Shown: one piece after another, positions 10,901 through 19,929 of the stretch
Layout: each line of letters begins with the position of its first letter
Position numbering within the stretch: the first letter of the stretch is position 1
NCBI GenBank assembly: GCA_020726425.1
Contig: DYSA01000003.1
Span: 1-34,638, forward strand
Direction of reading: 5' to 3'
Source of the DNA: Fibrobacter succinogenes
GTDB lineage: Bacteria > Fibrobacterota > Chitinivibrionia > Chitinivibrionales > Chitinivibrionaceae
Length of the DNA stretch: 34,638 nucleotides
Position numbers and translations under genes: made by a program
Notes under the pieces: generated by a model
The model's database searches: none
What the model saw: only the letters and a program-made list of their open reading frames with translations
What the model was told of the DNA's origin: nothing

Positions 10901-11250
10901 TTCCAGTCAAAATCGTGAACCCAAATTCCAATTGTATTCTGAATCGCTAAAGCCCAACCGTTACTGATGTACTCATCTGATACAATAACCTCTGTTTTAT
11001 TAGGAAGAGTTAGTCCATACTTGTAGCGATAGTTAGAGTAAAGATTTTCACATATAGTAGCAATTTCTCGAGCCTGCCGTTCAAGATTTTCTTCATAATG
11101 AACCTGAAAGTGATCTGTTTCAATGGTTTTATTTTTTTCAACGAAAATTCGTTTAAATTTTTGAGCGACTAATGCTTCAGACTCTTTTGCTTCTAAAGTA
11201 GAAAACAGTAAAGTGAGAAACACGAGTATCAATGTATGCAATTTGCTCAT
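7978..11250 (-). CDS. peptidase MA-like metallopeptidase with TolB-like WD40 propeller and C-terminal outer-membrane barrel-like region
   Basis: Signal peptide; HEYAH (10846-10860) followed by PPWFFEGIAQYES; repeated YSPDGKQIASV / WSNDGSKIALGY / FSSDSKNLYYSS blades; beta-rich C terminus. Confidence 0.78.
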   Translation of the reverse strand: MSKLHTLILVFLTLLFSTLEAKESEALVAQKFKRIFVEKNKTIETDHFQVHYEENLERQAREIATICENLYSNYRYKYGLTLPNKTEVIVSDEYISNGWALAIQNTIGIWVHDFDWNLRGSPNWLENVVAHEYAHIVSISTSFKMPSWMPYIQAGSFQHANTQKKTELLYIYPSEILPPWFFEGIAQYESTMQHGDSWDSHRDMIFRQLVLNDKLQTWDQISVFNGRFDNYEKTYNHGFSLVKYISETYGYDKVIAICKESSRFGRLVFDNAIKRVLGISGRELYTEWSQHLKREYTTQLSQLGDTTVSQVINKNGYNNFWPKFSNNEKKIFFLSNEEKEHPRMFLYSYNLLDTVADSLSFREEVSAIHGFYALNPDSAEVLYTIPSAPINGKYFNRNGKKKWDMYTYPLPSDTVEKVKYRKSERTRLSEMANLLYAVYSPDGKQIASVHQEQDRASLYFSNADGSDLKPIYPNPLNDTLAIHSIYSLDWSNDGSKIALGYLDRNNRKIGWYDLTDSTMYTIEDTIADSRDPRFSSDSKNLYYSSNKEHYVFNIFRLNFATNTVEKVTNVVGGAFTPDISNDESRLLYSAYTADGYAIELQDSVYPLSSEIAKISIRSGYSPKTELVGGIPSKYSRFPRKAMIIPTIISEELLSKDDNAFEGVRSTKYGAIAGVMDPLFWTERGNQLLFFFLTESYFNQFSEIRKDKSASKRFATDMGVLGATQVFPFDLQLSWFTRNIPSTSKFVHNSYGYDTLEFTNYSIQPTMADLQISYPIGPIDLDYYTSLFRYKVQINIGSGNELYLNYDPSVSYRNGLVASHSKEDFTRNHAISPHRFVAKAQYEYDIAKFVNPDEPIVVEDGRIKENYDNFKYHLIKGIIKNARSSYLNPKIDFEWGISGSYLIESVLNSAKFPGLYLPAVQVPGYAYYYQADSTRYLLHSDKSDFDKVDTVYIANDSIIAGGKAIIGINGSYRFPLFKGEIDKKIGFIYLDKLFGAVNGGGVCVANSGSALKEKSVDDWLFHAGAEVRLSTIAFNSYPLAVKFRWDNGLNRNSPVGGNRLTLGLGFEFDSWAIVASPDGLQDRFKPAYLKQ

Positions 11251-14200
11251 TTAATTTGCCCCCGCAGAACGGCCATTTTCCAGAATTTAATGTCGGTTGA
11301 CGACGGGAACGTAACTTCGAGTCGACAGGTATAAGGTGCTGATCCCATGAGTGATAAATCTTTGAAGAGATACTCATTAATGCCTCTCTCAGACGGAACA
11401 GCTTCTTCAAAAATGAGGCGTCCTTCCGCTGTATAAATCGACAATCGTGAAGAAGTTGCTTTTTGTCCGAGTTTATATCTGAAAGAGAGTCGAGCGCTGT
11501 TGTCCGTGATCCGAAGTGGATTAGGATAGGTATAGAAATTTGAGATAGAAGCGGAACCTTCACCTGAAACAGGAACACCTGTCAGTGAGAATGTTCTTGC
11601 GGGGTTTCCTCCTGCCATACTCCAGATCGTCTTTTTTATCAGTGACGTACCGATTTTCCACGAGTGGAGATAGCCGTTATCAGAAAATGCGAACAATGAG
11701 GTTTCACCAGTTTCCGAAGTTATTGCAACAGGAGACGTATATACGGGGCTACCCATTGTCAAAGGCCAAGGAGAGAATGATTTCTTTCCTGCAGAAAATG
11801 TTTGCAAAAGAGTATCTGGTCTTTTTCCATCACTGCCACGTGCATCAATCATCCCACCTGGCATTATATATGGAACAATCATTGAATCATTCTGTTTGAG
11901 AATAGTGTCGTAGAGATTTAAAGAGTCTAATTCATTAAGACTATCTGAATATCCATCGGAAGTATTGAAATATGCAACATATTTACCGGGATGTTTCTTA
12001 TCCACACCCGTTGAAATAACCTTTGATATTTCATAGGTAAGTCTATTTCCTGTTGGAGTAGCAAACAGTGTCAGTACTTGTCCTTTAGAATCAGTGCATG
12101 TGATAGGAGATGTAACAACAGATCGACGCATACGCCAATTGTTGCGATCCATCAGCGCGGGCCATCCGGGAATCATAATCCCTCGGTGATTGAACACGTA
12201 GATCCCATTGCTTCCTGGTATAATAATTTCAATTGTTCCATCTCCATCGATATCAGATAGTGATGGAAATGCACCATTTTTCGGAAGTTTATCACGACCT
12301 GTACCTTCGTGAAATATCCCGGACCAATCATTAGCAAAAAGAGTAAAGGCTGTTTGTGGGTGCGGTTTCAGTGTCCCATTTTGAGGATCATATTGACAAA
12401 GAAAGAGTCCTTGGCGCGAATCGGTAACCGCAATCTCAACAGTTCCATCTCCATTGAGATCACCGGAAACAATTGAAAATGGAGGATAGAGTTGAACATT
12501 AGATTCTTTTGAAAGTGAAAGAGGAACTGATGGCTTTTTGCCATTGAACACATAGAGATTTCCAGTAAAAGTGACTGCACTGAGGACACTTCCGGTAAAT
12601 GAAAATGCTTGCACAGATCCGCTATCTGAAAGCAACACAACGGTATCGATGGTTGATTTTGAGCCAAAGAGTATCGAGCCATTACTGCCACCGACAACCC
12701 AGTTGGCCCCTGTTAATCCGCAGATTGGTGATGTTAGCGTGTGTTTTGTATCAATTTCAATTTTTGAAATACCAGTTCCCGCTGCAATTGAATTGTACCG
12801 GTAAATAATCCCTGTTTTTGTAGGAATAAATAAAGATTTATCACAATAAGTAGGGAACGTGTACACGGTACTCAAAGAGTCAGAAAAATAGAGAGTGTCA
12901 AAAAGCGTATCTGAAATCCCCTTAACAACTGTTGGACGCATGGTTGGAACAATTGAATATTTAGATGAATCAGGGAAGATTACACCATCTTGACTCATAA
13001 TGGTAAGCCTACCAAGAGAGTCGAGTACTATGAGCTGAGGTTCATTTACTCCAGCTATATCACCCATCAAGAGATCAAATGGGGCTGCTACGGAAACTCT
13101 TCGAGGTCCGTTTCCTGAAATTTCAACAGAGTATGCTGATGTTGGTTTTACCGAAAAGGAAAGTGATGTATCTACATAATTATAAATAAAGTAGTCATGA
13201 AATTTATTTGTTTCATCGTTGCTTCGTTGAAGTCGATATTTTTCGCGAGTTGGTGAAGAACTAGAATCAAAGAACATTTCAAGAAAACTGTTCCCGCCAT
13301 CATTTGCAAGAGTGGATGGAGAGTTGACTGGAGTCATTTCATTGTGAACAGCTCGATCCGCGGTTTTGCGAGATTCCGTGCGATGTGGAAACAGATCATC
13401 GGCTGTTCCATTTCCGTACGAAGTTCCTAATACGGATTGATATTTTGCACCAATATCAACCACGCCATCAGCTTCTTCAAGAGAAACACCGCGCATATTT
13501 GGATCACTATTGAGGAAATTATAGCGCAATCGATTTGAAATCAGTGATTCATCGATATGCCATACCGCAAATCCTGATCCCGCAATACCAATATCTTGAG
13601 ATTTTACTTGTTGAACGACTTTTCTTCGGTCCGTAGGAGTAATAACGGCCTTTGACAGATTTACCGAATTATCATTCTGGATATAGACAATCCCATCGGT
13701 TGTGTCATAGTTAAATAGCAATGAATCTTTAGTGAGATTTCTTTGGCGATTTTCAACTAACCAATATTCGTGGCTGTTGATGGGAACTAACGCCATGGTA
13801 GAACCACTCAATTGACCAACCGCATTTAAGGCAATCGGTGCATCATTCTGAGCGATAATTGGAGTGTCCCATCCCATGAATAATCGCGTCCATGCTGAAG
13901 GATTTGGAGGTATAAATCCGCTGGCCGCAGAATAACCTTCAAAATCCATTATCCCAAACCGACCAATTCCAGTAACTCCTTCGACCCGTGAATAAAGATC
14001 AGGTATTCCGATCTGTCGAGCGAATTGATTAACCAAAATACCGTGCGTTCCGTAATTCAGTGAGTCCTGATTAGAAGTTTCTGAAATCATCATTACTTCA
14101 GAAATGACCCCTTTTTTCCCTCCATAGCCAATGAAAGACATGCCAATCCGGCCATTGATAGAATCGAGTTTTTCGCCAAAGATATTGTTTCCAGGACGAC

Positions 14201-15026
14201 TAAAGTATGAAAACTGATCTTCGGTTATAAAGTTATCCGTCAAATCAGATGGTGAGTCACCATTGCGATCGGTGAGTTTTGATGCACCGGCATGAATCAA
14301 AAGGATAACCGCTTTTGTTACGGGATTTCCTGTAGAATCAACTTCCCAAAGTGTTCCTGTTGAATCCATTGAAATTTTCCCAAATGGATGCCCCAGTGTG
14401 CTATTAGCAGAAGTATCCGCATTTGAATATGATAATGCATCTCGAATAAACTCCATCATCAGGCGATTAACACGGAGATTGTAATCGGTGTACGTCTCTT
14501 TATCCCCTTTATTACCAGGAGAATAGAGAGCCATTTTGCGCGGTAGAACATACGCACTATTTTCCGAAGAGCCATAGGGGAAAATTTCATAAGGAACTGA
14601 TAGATTACCTTTTGAAACGGTATTATAATACGAGATAAGATAATCTAACTGATGGGAAAAATAAACCGAGTCATGTGGAAGGAGGTCGAAAGAATATCCA
14701 CCCTTGGTATACCATTCACGCTCTTTTTGATCTTTAAATGTGTAATTTGTGTCATTGGTTTGCCAGATCCCAAAACGCCCATTCCCTGTTGTATTCTGAT
14801 CCTTATCAGCTTGAAAGGCAACGCGAATGGCGATAACTTTAACCGTATCCTTTTGAGCTTGACGTCCAACATACAGATACGAATAAGGTGTAGATCCTAA
14901 TGATCGAGTCGCCCGCAATAGATCAAATCGCGAGTGGCCATGATTTGTTACTTGTGTGGGATCTGATGCAAAAATCAGGACTGAACTACAAATGGCAGTA
15001 ACTGGAACCAAGCGATTCAGTTTCAT
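11247..15026 (-). CDS. M6-family (immune inhibitor A-like) metallopeptidase homologue, probably inactive, with FG-GAP-like repeats and C-terminal sorting-like domain
   Basis: ILLIHAGASKLTDRNGD, IGIPDLYSRV...IGRFGIMDFEGY...PSAWTRLFMGW match the M6 core. DLNGDGTVEIAVTD and DIDGDGTIEIIIPG repeats. C-terminal YPNPLRI..LSIYTAEGRLIFEE resembles T9SS/FlgD-Ig-like domains. No HExxH found. Confidence 0.78.
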   Translation of the reverse strand: MKLNRLVPVTAICSSVLIFASDPTQVTNHGHSRFDLLRATRSLGSTPYSYLYVGRQAQKDTVKVIAIRVAFQADKDQNTTGNGRFGIWQTNDTNYTFKDQKEREWYTKGGYSFDLLPHDSVYFSHQLDYLISYYNTVSKGNLSVPYEIFPYGSSENSAYVLPRKMALYSPGNKGDKETYTDYNLRVNRLMMEFIRDALSYSNADTSANSTLGHPFGKISMDSTGTLWEVDSTGNPVTKAVILLIHAGASKLTDRNGDSPSDLTDNFITEDQFSYFSRPGNNIFGEKLDSINGRIGMSFIGYGGKKGVISEVMMISETSNQDSLNYGTHGILVNQFARQIGIPDLYSRVEGVTGIGRFGIMDFEGYSAASGFIPPNPSAWTRLFMGWDTPIIAQNDAPIALNAVGQLSGSTMALVPINSHEYWLVENRQRNLTKDSLLFNYDTTDGIVYIQNDNSVNLSKAVITPTDRRKVVQQVKSQDIGIAGSGFAVWHIDESLISNRLRYNFLNSDPNMRGVSLEEADGVVDIGAKYQSVLGTSYGNGTADDLFPHRTESRKTADRAVHNEMTPVNSPSTLANDGGNSFLEMFFDSSSSPTREKYRLQRSNDETNKFHDYFIYNYVDTSLSFSVKPTSAYSVEISGNGPRRVSVAAPFDLLMGDIAGVNEPQLIVLDSLGRLTIMSQDGVIFPDSSKYSIVPTMRPTVVKGISDTLFDTLYFSDSLSTVYTFPTYCDKSLFIPTKTGIIYRYNSIAAGTGISKIEIDTKHTLTSPICGLTGANWVVGGSNGSILFGSKSTIDTVVLLSDSGSVQAFSFTGSVLSAVTFTGNLYVFNGKKPSVPLSLSKESNVQLYPPFSIVSGDLNGDGTVEIAVTDSRQGLFLCQYDPQNGTLKPHPQTAFTLFANDWSGIFHEGTGRDKLPKNGAFPSLSDIDGDGTIEIIIPGSNGIYVFNHRGIMIPGWPALMDRNNWRMRRSVVTSPITCTDSKGQVLTLFATPTGNRLTYEISKVISTGVDKKHPGKYVAYFNTSDGYSDSLNELDSLNLYDTILKQNDSMIVPYIMPGGMIDARGSDGKRPDTLLQTFSAGKKSFSPWPLTMGSPVYTSPVAITSETGETSLFAFSDNGYLHSWKIGTSLIKKTIWSMAGGNPARTFSLTGVPVSGEGSASISNFYTYPNPLRITDNSARLSFRYKLGQKATSSRLSIYTAEGRLIFEEAVPSERGINEYLFKDLSLMGSAPYTCRLEVTFPSSTDIKFWKMAVLRGQIK

Positions 15027-15035
15027 CGCGACCTC

Positions 15036-17327
15036 TTATCGAGCATAAGTAATGGAGAATCTGATCTGGTTATTTCGAATGTCATTTTCACCGAGGGCGA
15101 AAATCATACCAAAATCAACTTTTACAACACTTGCTTTTACCCCCATGCCGAAGGTCATTTCCTTGCGCGACCCAGCTTCATCGTGCATATAACCAAGTCG
15201 TGCAGAAAGAAGTTGAGCATACGTAAATTCAAGTCCCGTATGAACAAGAACTTTTTGGAATTCGTCTTTAACTGATTCGTCTGGATCATTAAAAAGATCT
15301 TTACCGATCGCGGTATAGAAAGGAACAGGAGTCCCATCTTTTTCAACAAACACAATTTCGCGATCGAGATCTAAGGCGAGCAAAAGTTCGACAGCAGGTG
15401 TTTTAATTGGGGTGTACGAAGTACCTAATCTCACTGTAAATGGGATAGGATCAGAAGATTGCTGTTCTCCATAATTTACTCCCGGTCCCATATTGAGCAT
15501 TGAGAACCCAAGTGATAGATTTTTTACAAAGAGATTTGTCTTCAAAAGTCCCGCATCAACAGCAACTGATGTTGCCTTTGAGTCTTCAGATAGACGACTA
15601 TACGCATATTTTAAGCTCAGTCCTAAAGAAAATGTTGGTTTAATCGCAAGACCATAAGAAAGTCCACCGACAAATTCAAATGAACTTTTGTTATCATCAC
15701 TCAAAACACCATTGAAATCATAATCAGGGACTTCACCAAAGTATAAATAGTTTGTTTGAACACCAATCGTCCCAAACTCACCGAGAGGAATGACACCAGC
15801 TACAGCGGCGTGCCAAATGTCGTCAATTCCGAGACTCGGAAGAAGTTGTTCAAAGAAACCTGTCGCTTGAATTTCACCACTTTTATATTGACTTACACCT
15901 TCATTAGTAGCTAACCACATATCTTTTCCGAATGAAATAGCCTGATTGATCTCTGAGCTAGGCAGCCCATTTTTCGCGTGATACACTTTCCATTCCGGTG
16001 ATTGACCATCGCGTTCTATCATTTCAACAGCACCTTTATCAGTAGCAATCCAGTAAGATCCGCCTTTTGATTCTGATATGCTGTTGATTTTACTTCCTTT
16101 AAACTGGTATTTTGCCCATTTTTTCCCATCAAAGACGGCTACGTTTGCTTCTGAACCGACCCAGAGGCGATCTTTTGTATCGGTGAAAAGAGATGTTATT
16201 GTTCCCGAAACAGCGAGTTCATCAAACGCTATAGAACTAAATGAGCCGCCACTTTTTCCTTTAAAAAGGCCTGATTTAGTGGCAAGAAAAATTGAACCGT
16301 CACTTTTTTGAGTAACTGCAGTCACTGATTCTTTGAAATCTTTATCAACAATTTTGAAAATACCATTAGAATATTCTGTTAAACCTTGTGATGTACCGAT
16401 TAACAGAGAGTTTTCATTTGGAGCGATAACTGAAAGTATTGTGTCGGAACTTAAACCATCTTGAGTAGAGTACTGCTTCCATGCTCCATCATATTTCCAA
16501 AGTCCTTGACCCTTGGTCGTTGCCCACACTCTTCCGGAGAAATCAGCAAATAATGATGTTGCATTAGTTCCAATTCCCAGATTAAAAGGAATTTTAAGTT
16601 CAAGCATCTCTTTGAATTCTGATGGTTTATCAACGATTTCAAGGATTTTTGCAGCGAGTTCGCTATTGGATTTAGAGTCACTATACTCGAAAATATGACC
16701 GAGAATATCGGTTTCATTGCGTTGACTAACAGGTATAAACGCGAGTAATGTAGAAAGAGAATCGAGTTTATCAGCCGGCGTTCCACCATTTTTAAGTAGT
16801 TCGCGAATTTCTGATTTAGTTTTTGTTCCAATTCCATTATACCGCTGTAAAGAATTTTGAGATGCTTCTACTTCCTCATATTTTTTTAGATCGAGATATT
16901 TTTCAGAAATATCGCGAATCGTTTCACTCGTGTCGATCAAATGAATTGAATATGGAACCCAAGTAGATCCATTGAATTTGTAAATTTCACCGTTGTCGCG
17001 GAGAGCCCAGACAAACTCTTTATCTGAAAGTGCTCTGTTTGGCTTAGCGGTAATGGAAATAAAGTGGTAGGTTTCAGACTCTTTGTTCATCATGTGAATC
17101 CATGATTTAGCCAGAGGTGATTGACCGAGACCTGCAGGGTTATAGAATAGCGCTTCGGCATTGTTTGCAATACCCGTAAAAGTTTCACCCATTCCCAATG
17201 AACGAGCTCCCCACGGAAAGACATACGTTGGAATAGCTGACTGTCCAATTTTTGGTTTTGCAGAGAGTGACATCGCGGCTAGTAATACCAAAGATGTGCT
17301 CATTATTAGTGCTTTTCTACGCTGCAT
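15036..17327 (-). CDS. PorV/PorQ-like outer-membrane protein with an internal two-component-regulator-type beta-propeller
   Basis: N-terminal PWGARSLGMGETFTGIANNAEALFYNPAGLGQ and C-terminal GLSLKYAYSRL..RLGYMHD..ITYAR are typical of PorV/UPF0164-like barrels. Internal repeats such as GRVWATTKGQGLWKYDGAWKQYSTQDGLSSD and DRLWVGSEANVAVFDGKKW. Confidence 0.78.
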   Translation of the reverse strand: MQRRKALIMSTSLVLLAAMSLSAKPKIGQSAIPTYVFPWGARSLGMGETFTGIANNAEALFYNPAGLGQSPLAKSWIHMMNKESETYHFISITAKPNRALSDKEFVWALRDNGEIYKFNGSTWVPYSIHLIDTSETIRDISEKYLDLKKYEEVEASQNSLQRYNGIGTKTKSEIRELLKNGGTPADKLDSLSTLLAFIPVSQRNETDILGHIFEYSDSKSNSELAAKILEIVDKPSEFKEMLELKIPFNLGIGTNATSLFADFSGRVWATTKGQGLWKYDGAWKQYSTQDGLSSDTILSVIAPNENSLLIGTSQGLTEYSNGIFKIVDKDFKESVTAVTQKSDGSIFLATKSGLFKGKSGGSFSSIAFDELAVSGTITSLFTDTKDRLWVGSEANVAVFDGKKWAKYQFKGSKINSISESKGGSYWIATDKGAVEMIERDGQSPEWKVYHAKNGLPSSEINQAISFGKDMWLATNEGVSQYKSGEIQATGFFEQLLPSLGIDDIWHAAVAGVIPLGEFGTIGVQTNYLYFGEVPDYDFNGVLSDDNKSSFEFVGGLSYGLAIKPTFSLGLSLKYAYSRLSEDSKATSVAVDAGLLKTNLFVKNLSLGFSMLNMGPGVNYGEQQSSDPIPFTVRLGTSYTPIKTPAVELLLALDLDREIVFVEKDGTPVPFYTAIGKDLFNDPDESVKDEFQKVLVHTGLEFTYAQLLSARLGYMHDEAGSRKEMTFGMGVKASVVKVDFGMIFALGENDIRNNQIRFSITYAR

Positions 17328-17329
17328 TA

Positions 17330-17338
17330 GAATCCTCC
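17330..17338 (-). promoter_or_regulatory. strong Shine-Dalgarno of the PorV-like cluster
   Basis: Minus strand reads CCAGGAGGATTCTAATG immediately before the 17327 start codon. Confidence 0.6.
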
Positions 17339-17401
17339 TGGTACGATATACAATCGTTCAAAAATAGATATGTGCAATCAAAAAAGGTGTTTTGCCTTGA
17401 G

Positions 17402-18760
17402 TTACGGGGTCATGAACATGGGAATACGAATAACATCATAAAATGATATAAAAATAAATAGTAAAAGAAATAATGCCGTAAATGTACTAGCTAAAACTTG
17501 ATGTACTTTTTCAGGGACAGGTTTTCTAATGATAAATTCAACCAGAAGAAGCGCAAGAATCCCTCCATCAGTGATTACCAAAGGCATAAGGTTTAGAACA
17601 CCAAGATTCACACTTATTAATGCCATAAAGTTCAAAAGTGCAGCAATTCCTGCCTGAGCGGCGGTGCCGGAAATCATAATAATTGATATCGGGCCTGAAA
17701 GATGGCCAACTTGAACTTCACCAGAAAACAACTTTCCGAAGACATCGAAAATCATGAAGAAGTACTTTTTCCATGTATCTACAGATTTTTCAATAGAATC
17801 GGAGAATGGTAATTTTCGTATATACTGTTCTGTACGAGGTCCGATGCCTGCGATATAACGACCTTTGGGAAGCGAATCATTTTCAGATTCCTTTTTTCCC
17901 CATTTTTTCTTAGGAGTTTCTAATGGTGTAAATTTTGGAGAAACGACAACTGATTTTTCCGTTCCATTTTTAATTATCATTGTCACAGAATTTGATTCTG
18001 GTGTACATAATTTTTCAATTGAAGGAGAAATGTCGTACCAACTGACTATAGGTAATCCACTGATAGAAATGATGGTATCACCTTCGACAAGACCTGCATT
18101 TTTCGCAGGAGAATCAGGCCCGATCGAACCGATCACCGCAGGAAGCAGCGGGAGGAGTCCATGATCAAATTCGTCGATCTTATTGGGATCGGGAATGGAT
18201 ATTTTAAATGTTACACTATCCTTTTTTCCATTTCTGACAAAGAGTATAGCATGAGAACTGCTCAAATCTTTTAACGCAAGATCAAGATCTTGCCAATTGG
18301 AAACCACTTCTCCATTAATAGATATGACCGAGTCGCCAGCCTGCAGGTAACCGTCAGCTGCAGAGTGTGGTGTGATAAATCCAATATTCGTATGATCCAA
18401 ATATGTCGCATTGGGAACACCGTGTAAATACATGATTACAAGAAAAATAAATGCCGTTACGAGATTCACCAGAGGTCCCGAAACAGCAACAAAAGCACGT
18501 TGCCAAATGGGACGACTATTAAAACCATCTGCGGTGGTTTTTCCCGGCTCATCACCTTCCATTTGTACAAATCCACCAAAGAGAATCGGAGCTATTTGGT
18601 ATTCTGTTTCACCAATTTTTTTTGAGATAATTGGTTTACCGAATCCAATAGAAAACTTGAGAACTGGAATTTTGACCAGTTTTGCTGCAATAAAATGCCC
18701 TAATTCATGTAGCAGCACGAGAAAACTTAGAACTAAAATACCAAGCAAAACCTGAATCAT
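17402..18760 (-). CDS. rseP: RIP metalloprotease RseP (site-2 protease family)
   Basis: HELGH near the N terminus, two PDZ-like regions (AGDSVISINGEVV, EGDTIISISGLPI), and the NxxPxxxxDG motif NLMPLVITDGG. Confidence 0.9.
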   Translation of the reverse strand: MIQVLLGILVLSFLVLLHELGHFIAAKLVKIPVLKFSIGFGKPIISKKIGETEYQIAPILFGGFVQMEGDEPGKTTADGFNSRPIWQRAFVAVSGPLVNLVTAFIFLVIMYLHGVPNATYLDHTNIGFITPHSAADGYLQAGDSVISINGEVVSNWQDLDLALKDLSSSHAILFVRNGKKDSVTFKISIPDPNKIDEFDHGLLPLLPAVIGSIGPDSPAKNAGLVEGDTIISISGLPIVSWYDISPSIEKLCTPESNSVTMIIKNGTEKSVVVSPKFTPLETPKKKWGKKESENDSLPKGRYIAGIGPRTEQYIRKLPFSDSIEKSVDTWKKYFFMIFDVFGKLFSGEVQVGHLSGPISIIMISGTAAQAGIAALLNFMALISVNLGVLNLMPLVITDGGILALLLVEFIIRKPVPEKVHQVLASTFTALFLLLFIFISFYDVIRIPMFMTP

Positions 18761-18778
18761 AAAAAGTCCTTTATTGTG

Positions 18779-19927
18779 TTAACGACCATATTTTTCACGT
18801 ACTAATGAACGTGTTTCGCGATCGACAGAAATAATTTGTTCAAGAGAGAGTGCATCCTGGCGAGTGTGAAGTTCACAAGCCTCGGAAACAATTTTAGCAA
18901 TATCAACATAGGCAATTTTTCTATTTAAAAATAGTTCCACGGCGATTTCATTTGAAGCATTCAGCACTGCAGGAACTGTTCCACCTGCTCTTCCTGCTTC
19001 GATGCAGAGGTTCAAACAAGGAAAACGGTTGTAATCAGGTTCGAAAAATGTGAGTGAACCCAAAGTGGCTAGGTCAAGTCGTGGCGAAGTTATAGGAAGT
19101 CTTTTTGGATAGGTAAGTGCATACTGAATCGGAAGTTCCATGTCAGGAAGTCCGCACTGAGCCATTACCGCACCATCTGTAAACGTAACCATTGAGTGGA
19201 TTATTGATTGTGGATGCACAACAACCTTGAGCTGATCAAAACTGATATCAAAAAGATGATGAGCTTCAATAAGTTCAAATCCTTTGTTCATAAGCGTTGA
19301 AGAATCAATCGTGATTTTGGGTCCCATTGCCCATGTTGGGTGCTTAAGAGCAGTTTCTACAGAGATTTTGGAAAACTGATCCGAAGGAAGTTCGCGGAAT
19401 GGCCCACCAGAAGCGGTAACGGTCATAGATTCAATTGTTTTTGATTCTTCGCCATTAAGGCACTGTAATATTGCACTGTGTTCACTGTCGATCGGAAGAA
19501 GTGTACCACCAAACTCTTTCATAACTCGAGCGATAACTTCGCCACCAACTACCAAACTCTCTTTATTCGCAAGTGCTACTTTTTTTCCGCGTTTAAGAGC
19601 CGCCACGGTTGGGGCGAATCCAACTGAACCAACCAACGCATTAACGAGAACATCGTAGTCCAACTCTTCTGCCATCTGGAGAAGTCCTTCATCACCTTTA
19701 TACAAGGTAACAGATGAATATTGGTCTCGTGGAAACTGATTGTAAGCATCGTCAGTACCAACGGATATATGGGAAACGCTGAACTCATTAATTTGATTCA
19801 GCGCTGATTCTATTCGACGATTTACTGAAATTCCTACAAGTGAAAACTGATCTCTATATCGACGAATACAATTTTCAGTGCTTGTGCCAATTGATCCTGT
19901 AGAACCTAAAAGAAGAATTTTAATCAT
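18779..19927 (-). CDS. dxr: 1-deoxy-D-xylulose 5-phosphate reductoisomerase
   Basis: LLGSTGSIGTST, ALANKESLVVGGE, PIDSEHSAILQCL, TASGGPFRELP, HPTWAMGPKITIDSSTLMNKGFELIEAHHLF. Confidence 0.96.
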   Translation of the reverse strand: MIKILLLGSTGSIGTSTENCIRRYRDQFSLVGISVNRRIESALNQINEFSVSHISVGTDDAYNQFPRDQYSSVTLYKGDEGLLQMAEELDYDVLVNALVGSVGFAPTVAALKRGKKVALANKESLVVGGEVIARVMKEFGGTLLPIDSEHSAILQCLNGEESKTIESMTVTASGGPFRELPSDQFSKISVETALKHPTWAMGPKITIDSSTLMNKGFELIEAHHLFDISFDQLKVVVHPQSIIHSMVTFTDGAVMAQCGLPDMELPIQYALTYPKRLPITSPRLDLATLGSLTFFEPDYNRFPCLNLCIEAGRAGGTVPAVLNASNEIAVELFLNRKIAYVDIAKIVSEACELHTRQDALSLEQIISVDRETRSLVREKYGR

Positions 19928-19929
19928 TT

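Noticed and set aside
11177-11578. 133 aa minus-strand ORF overlapping the M6-like gene's 3' end
   Set aside because: Alternate frame of a long well-supported ORF with domain content.
17369-17400. Possible terminator after rseP (minus strand AAGGCAAAACACCTTTTTT)
   Set aside because: Only a 4-bp stem before the T tract. Too weak to call.
18411-18755. 114 aa plus-strand ORF antisense to rseP
   Set aside because: Fully antisense to a strongly supported RseP coding region, low-complexity composition and no recognisable motif. A shadow ORF.
17402-18760. Possible additional pseudoenzyme: RseP with unusual C-terminal motif NLMPLVITDGG
   Set aside because: HELGH and the NxxPxxxxDG aspartate are both present, so the protease appears catalytically competent.
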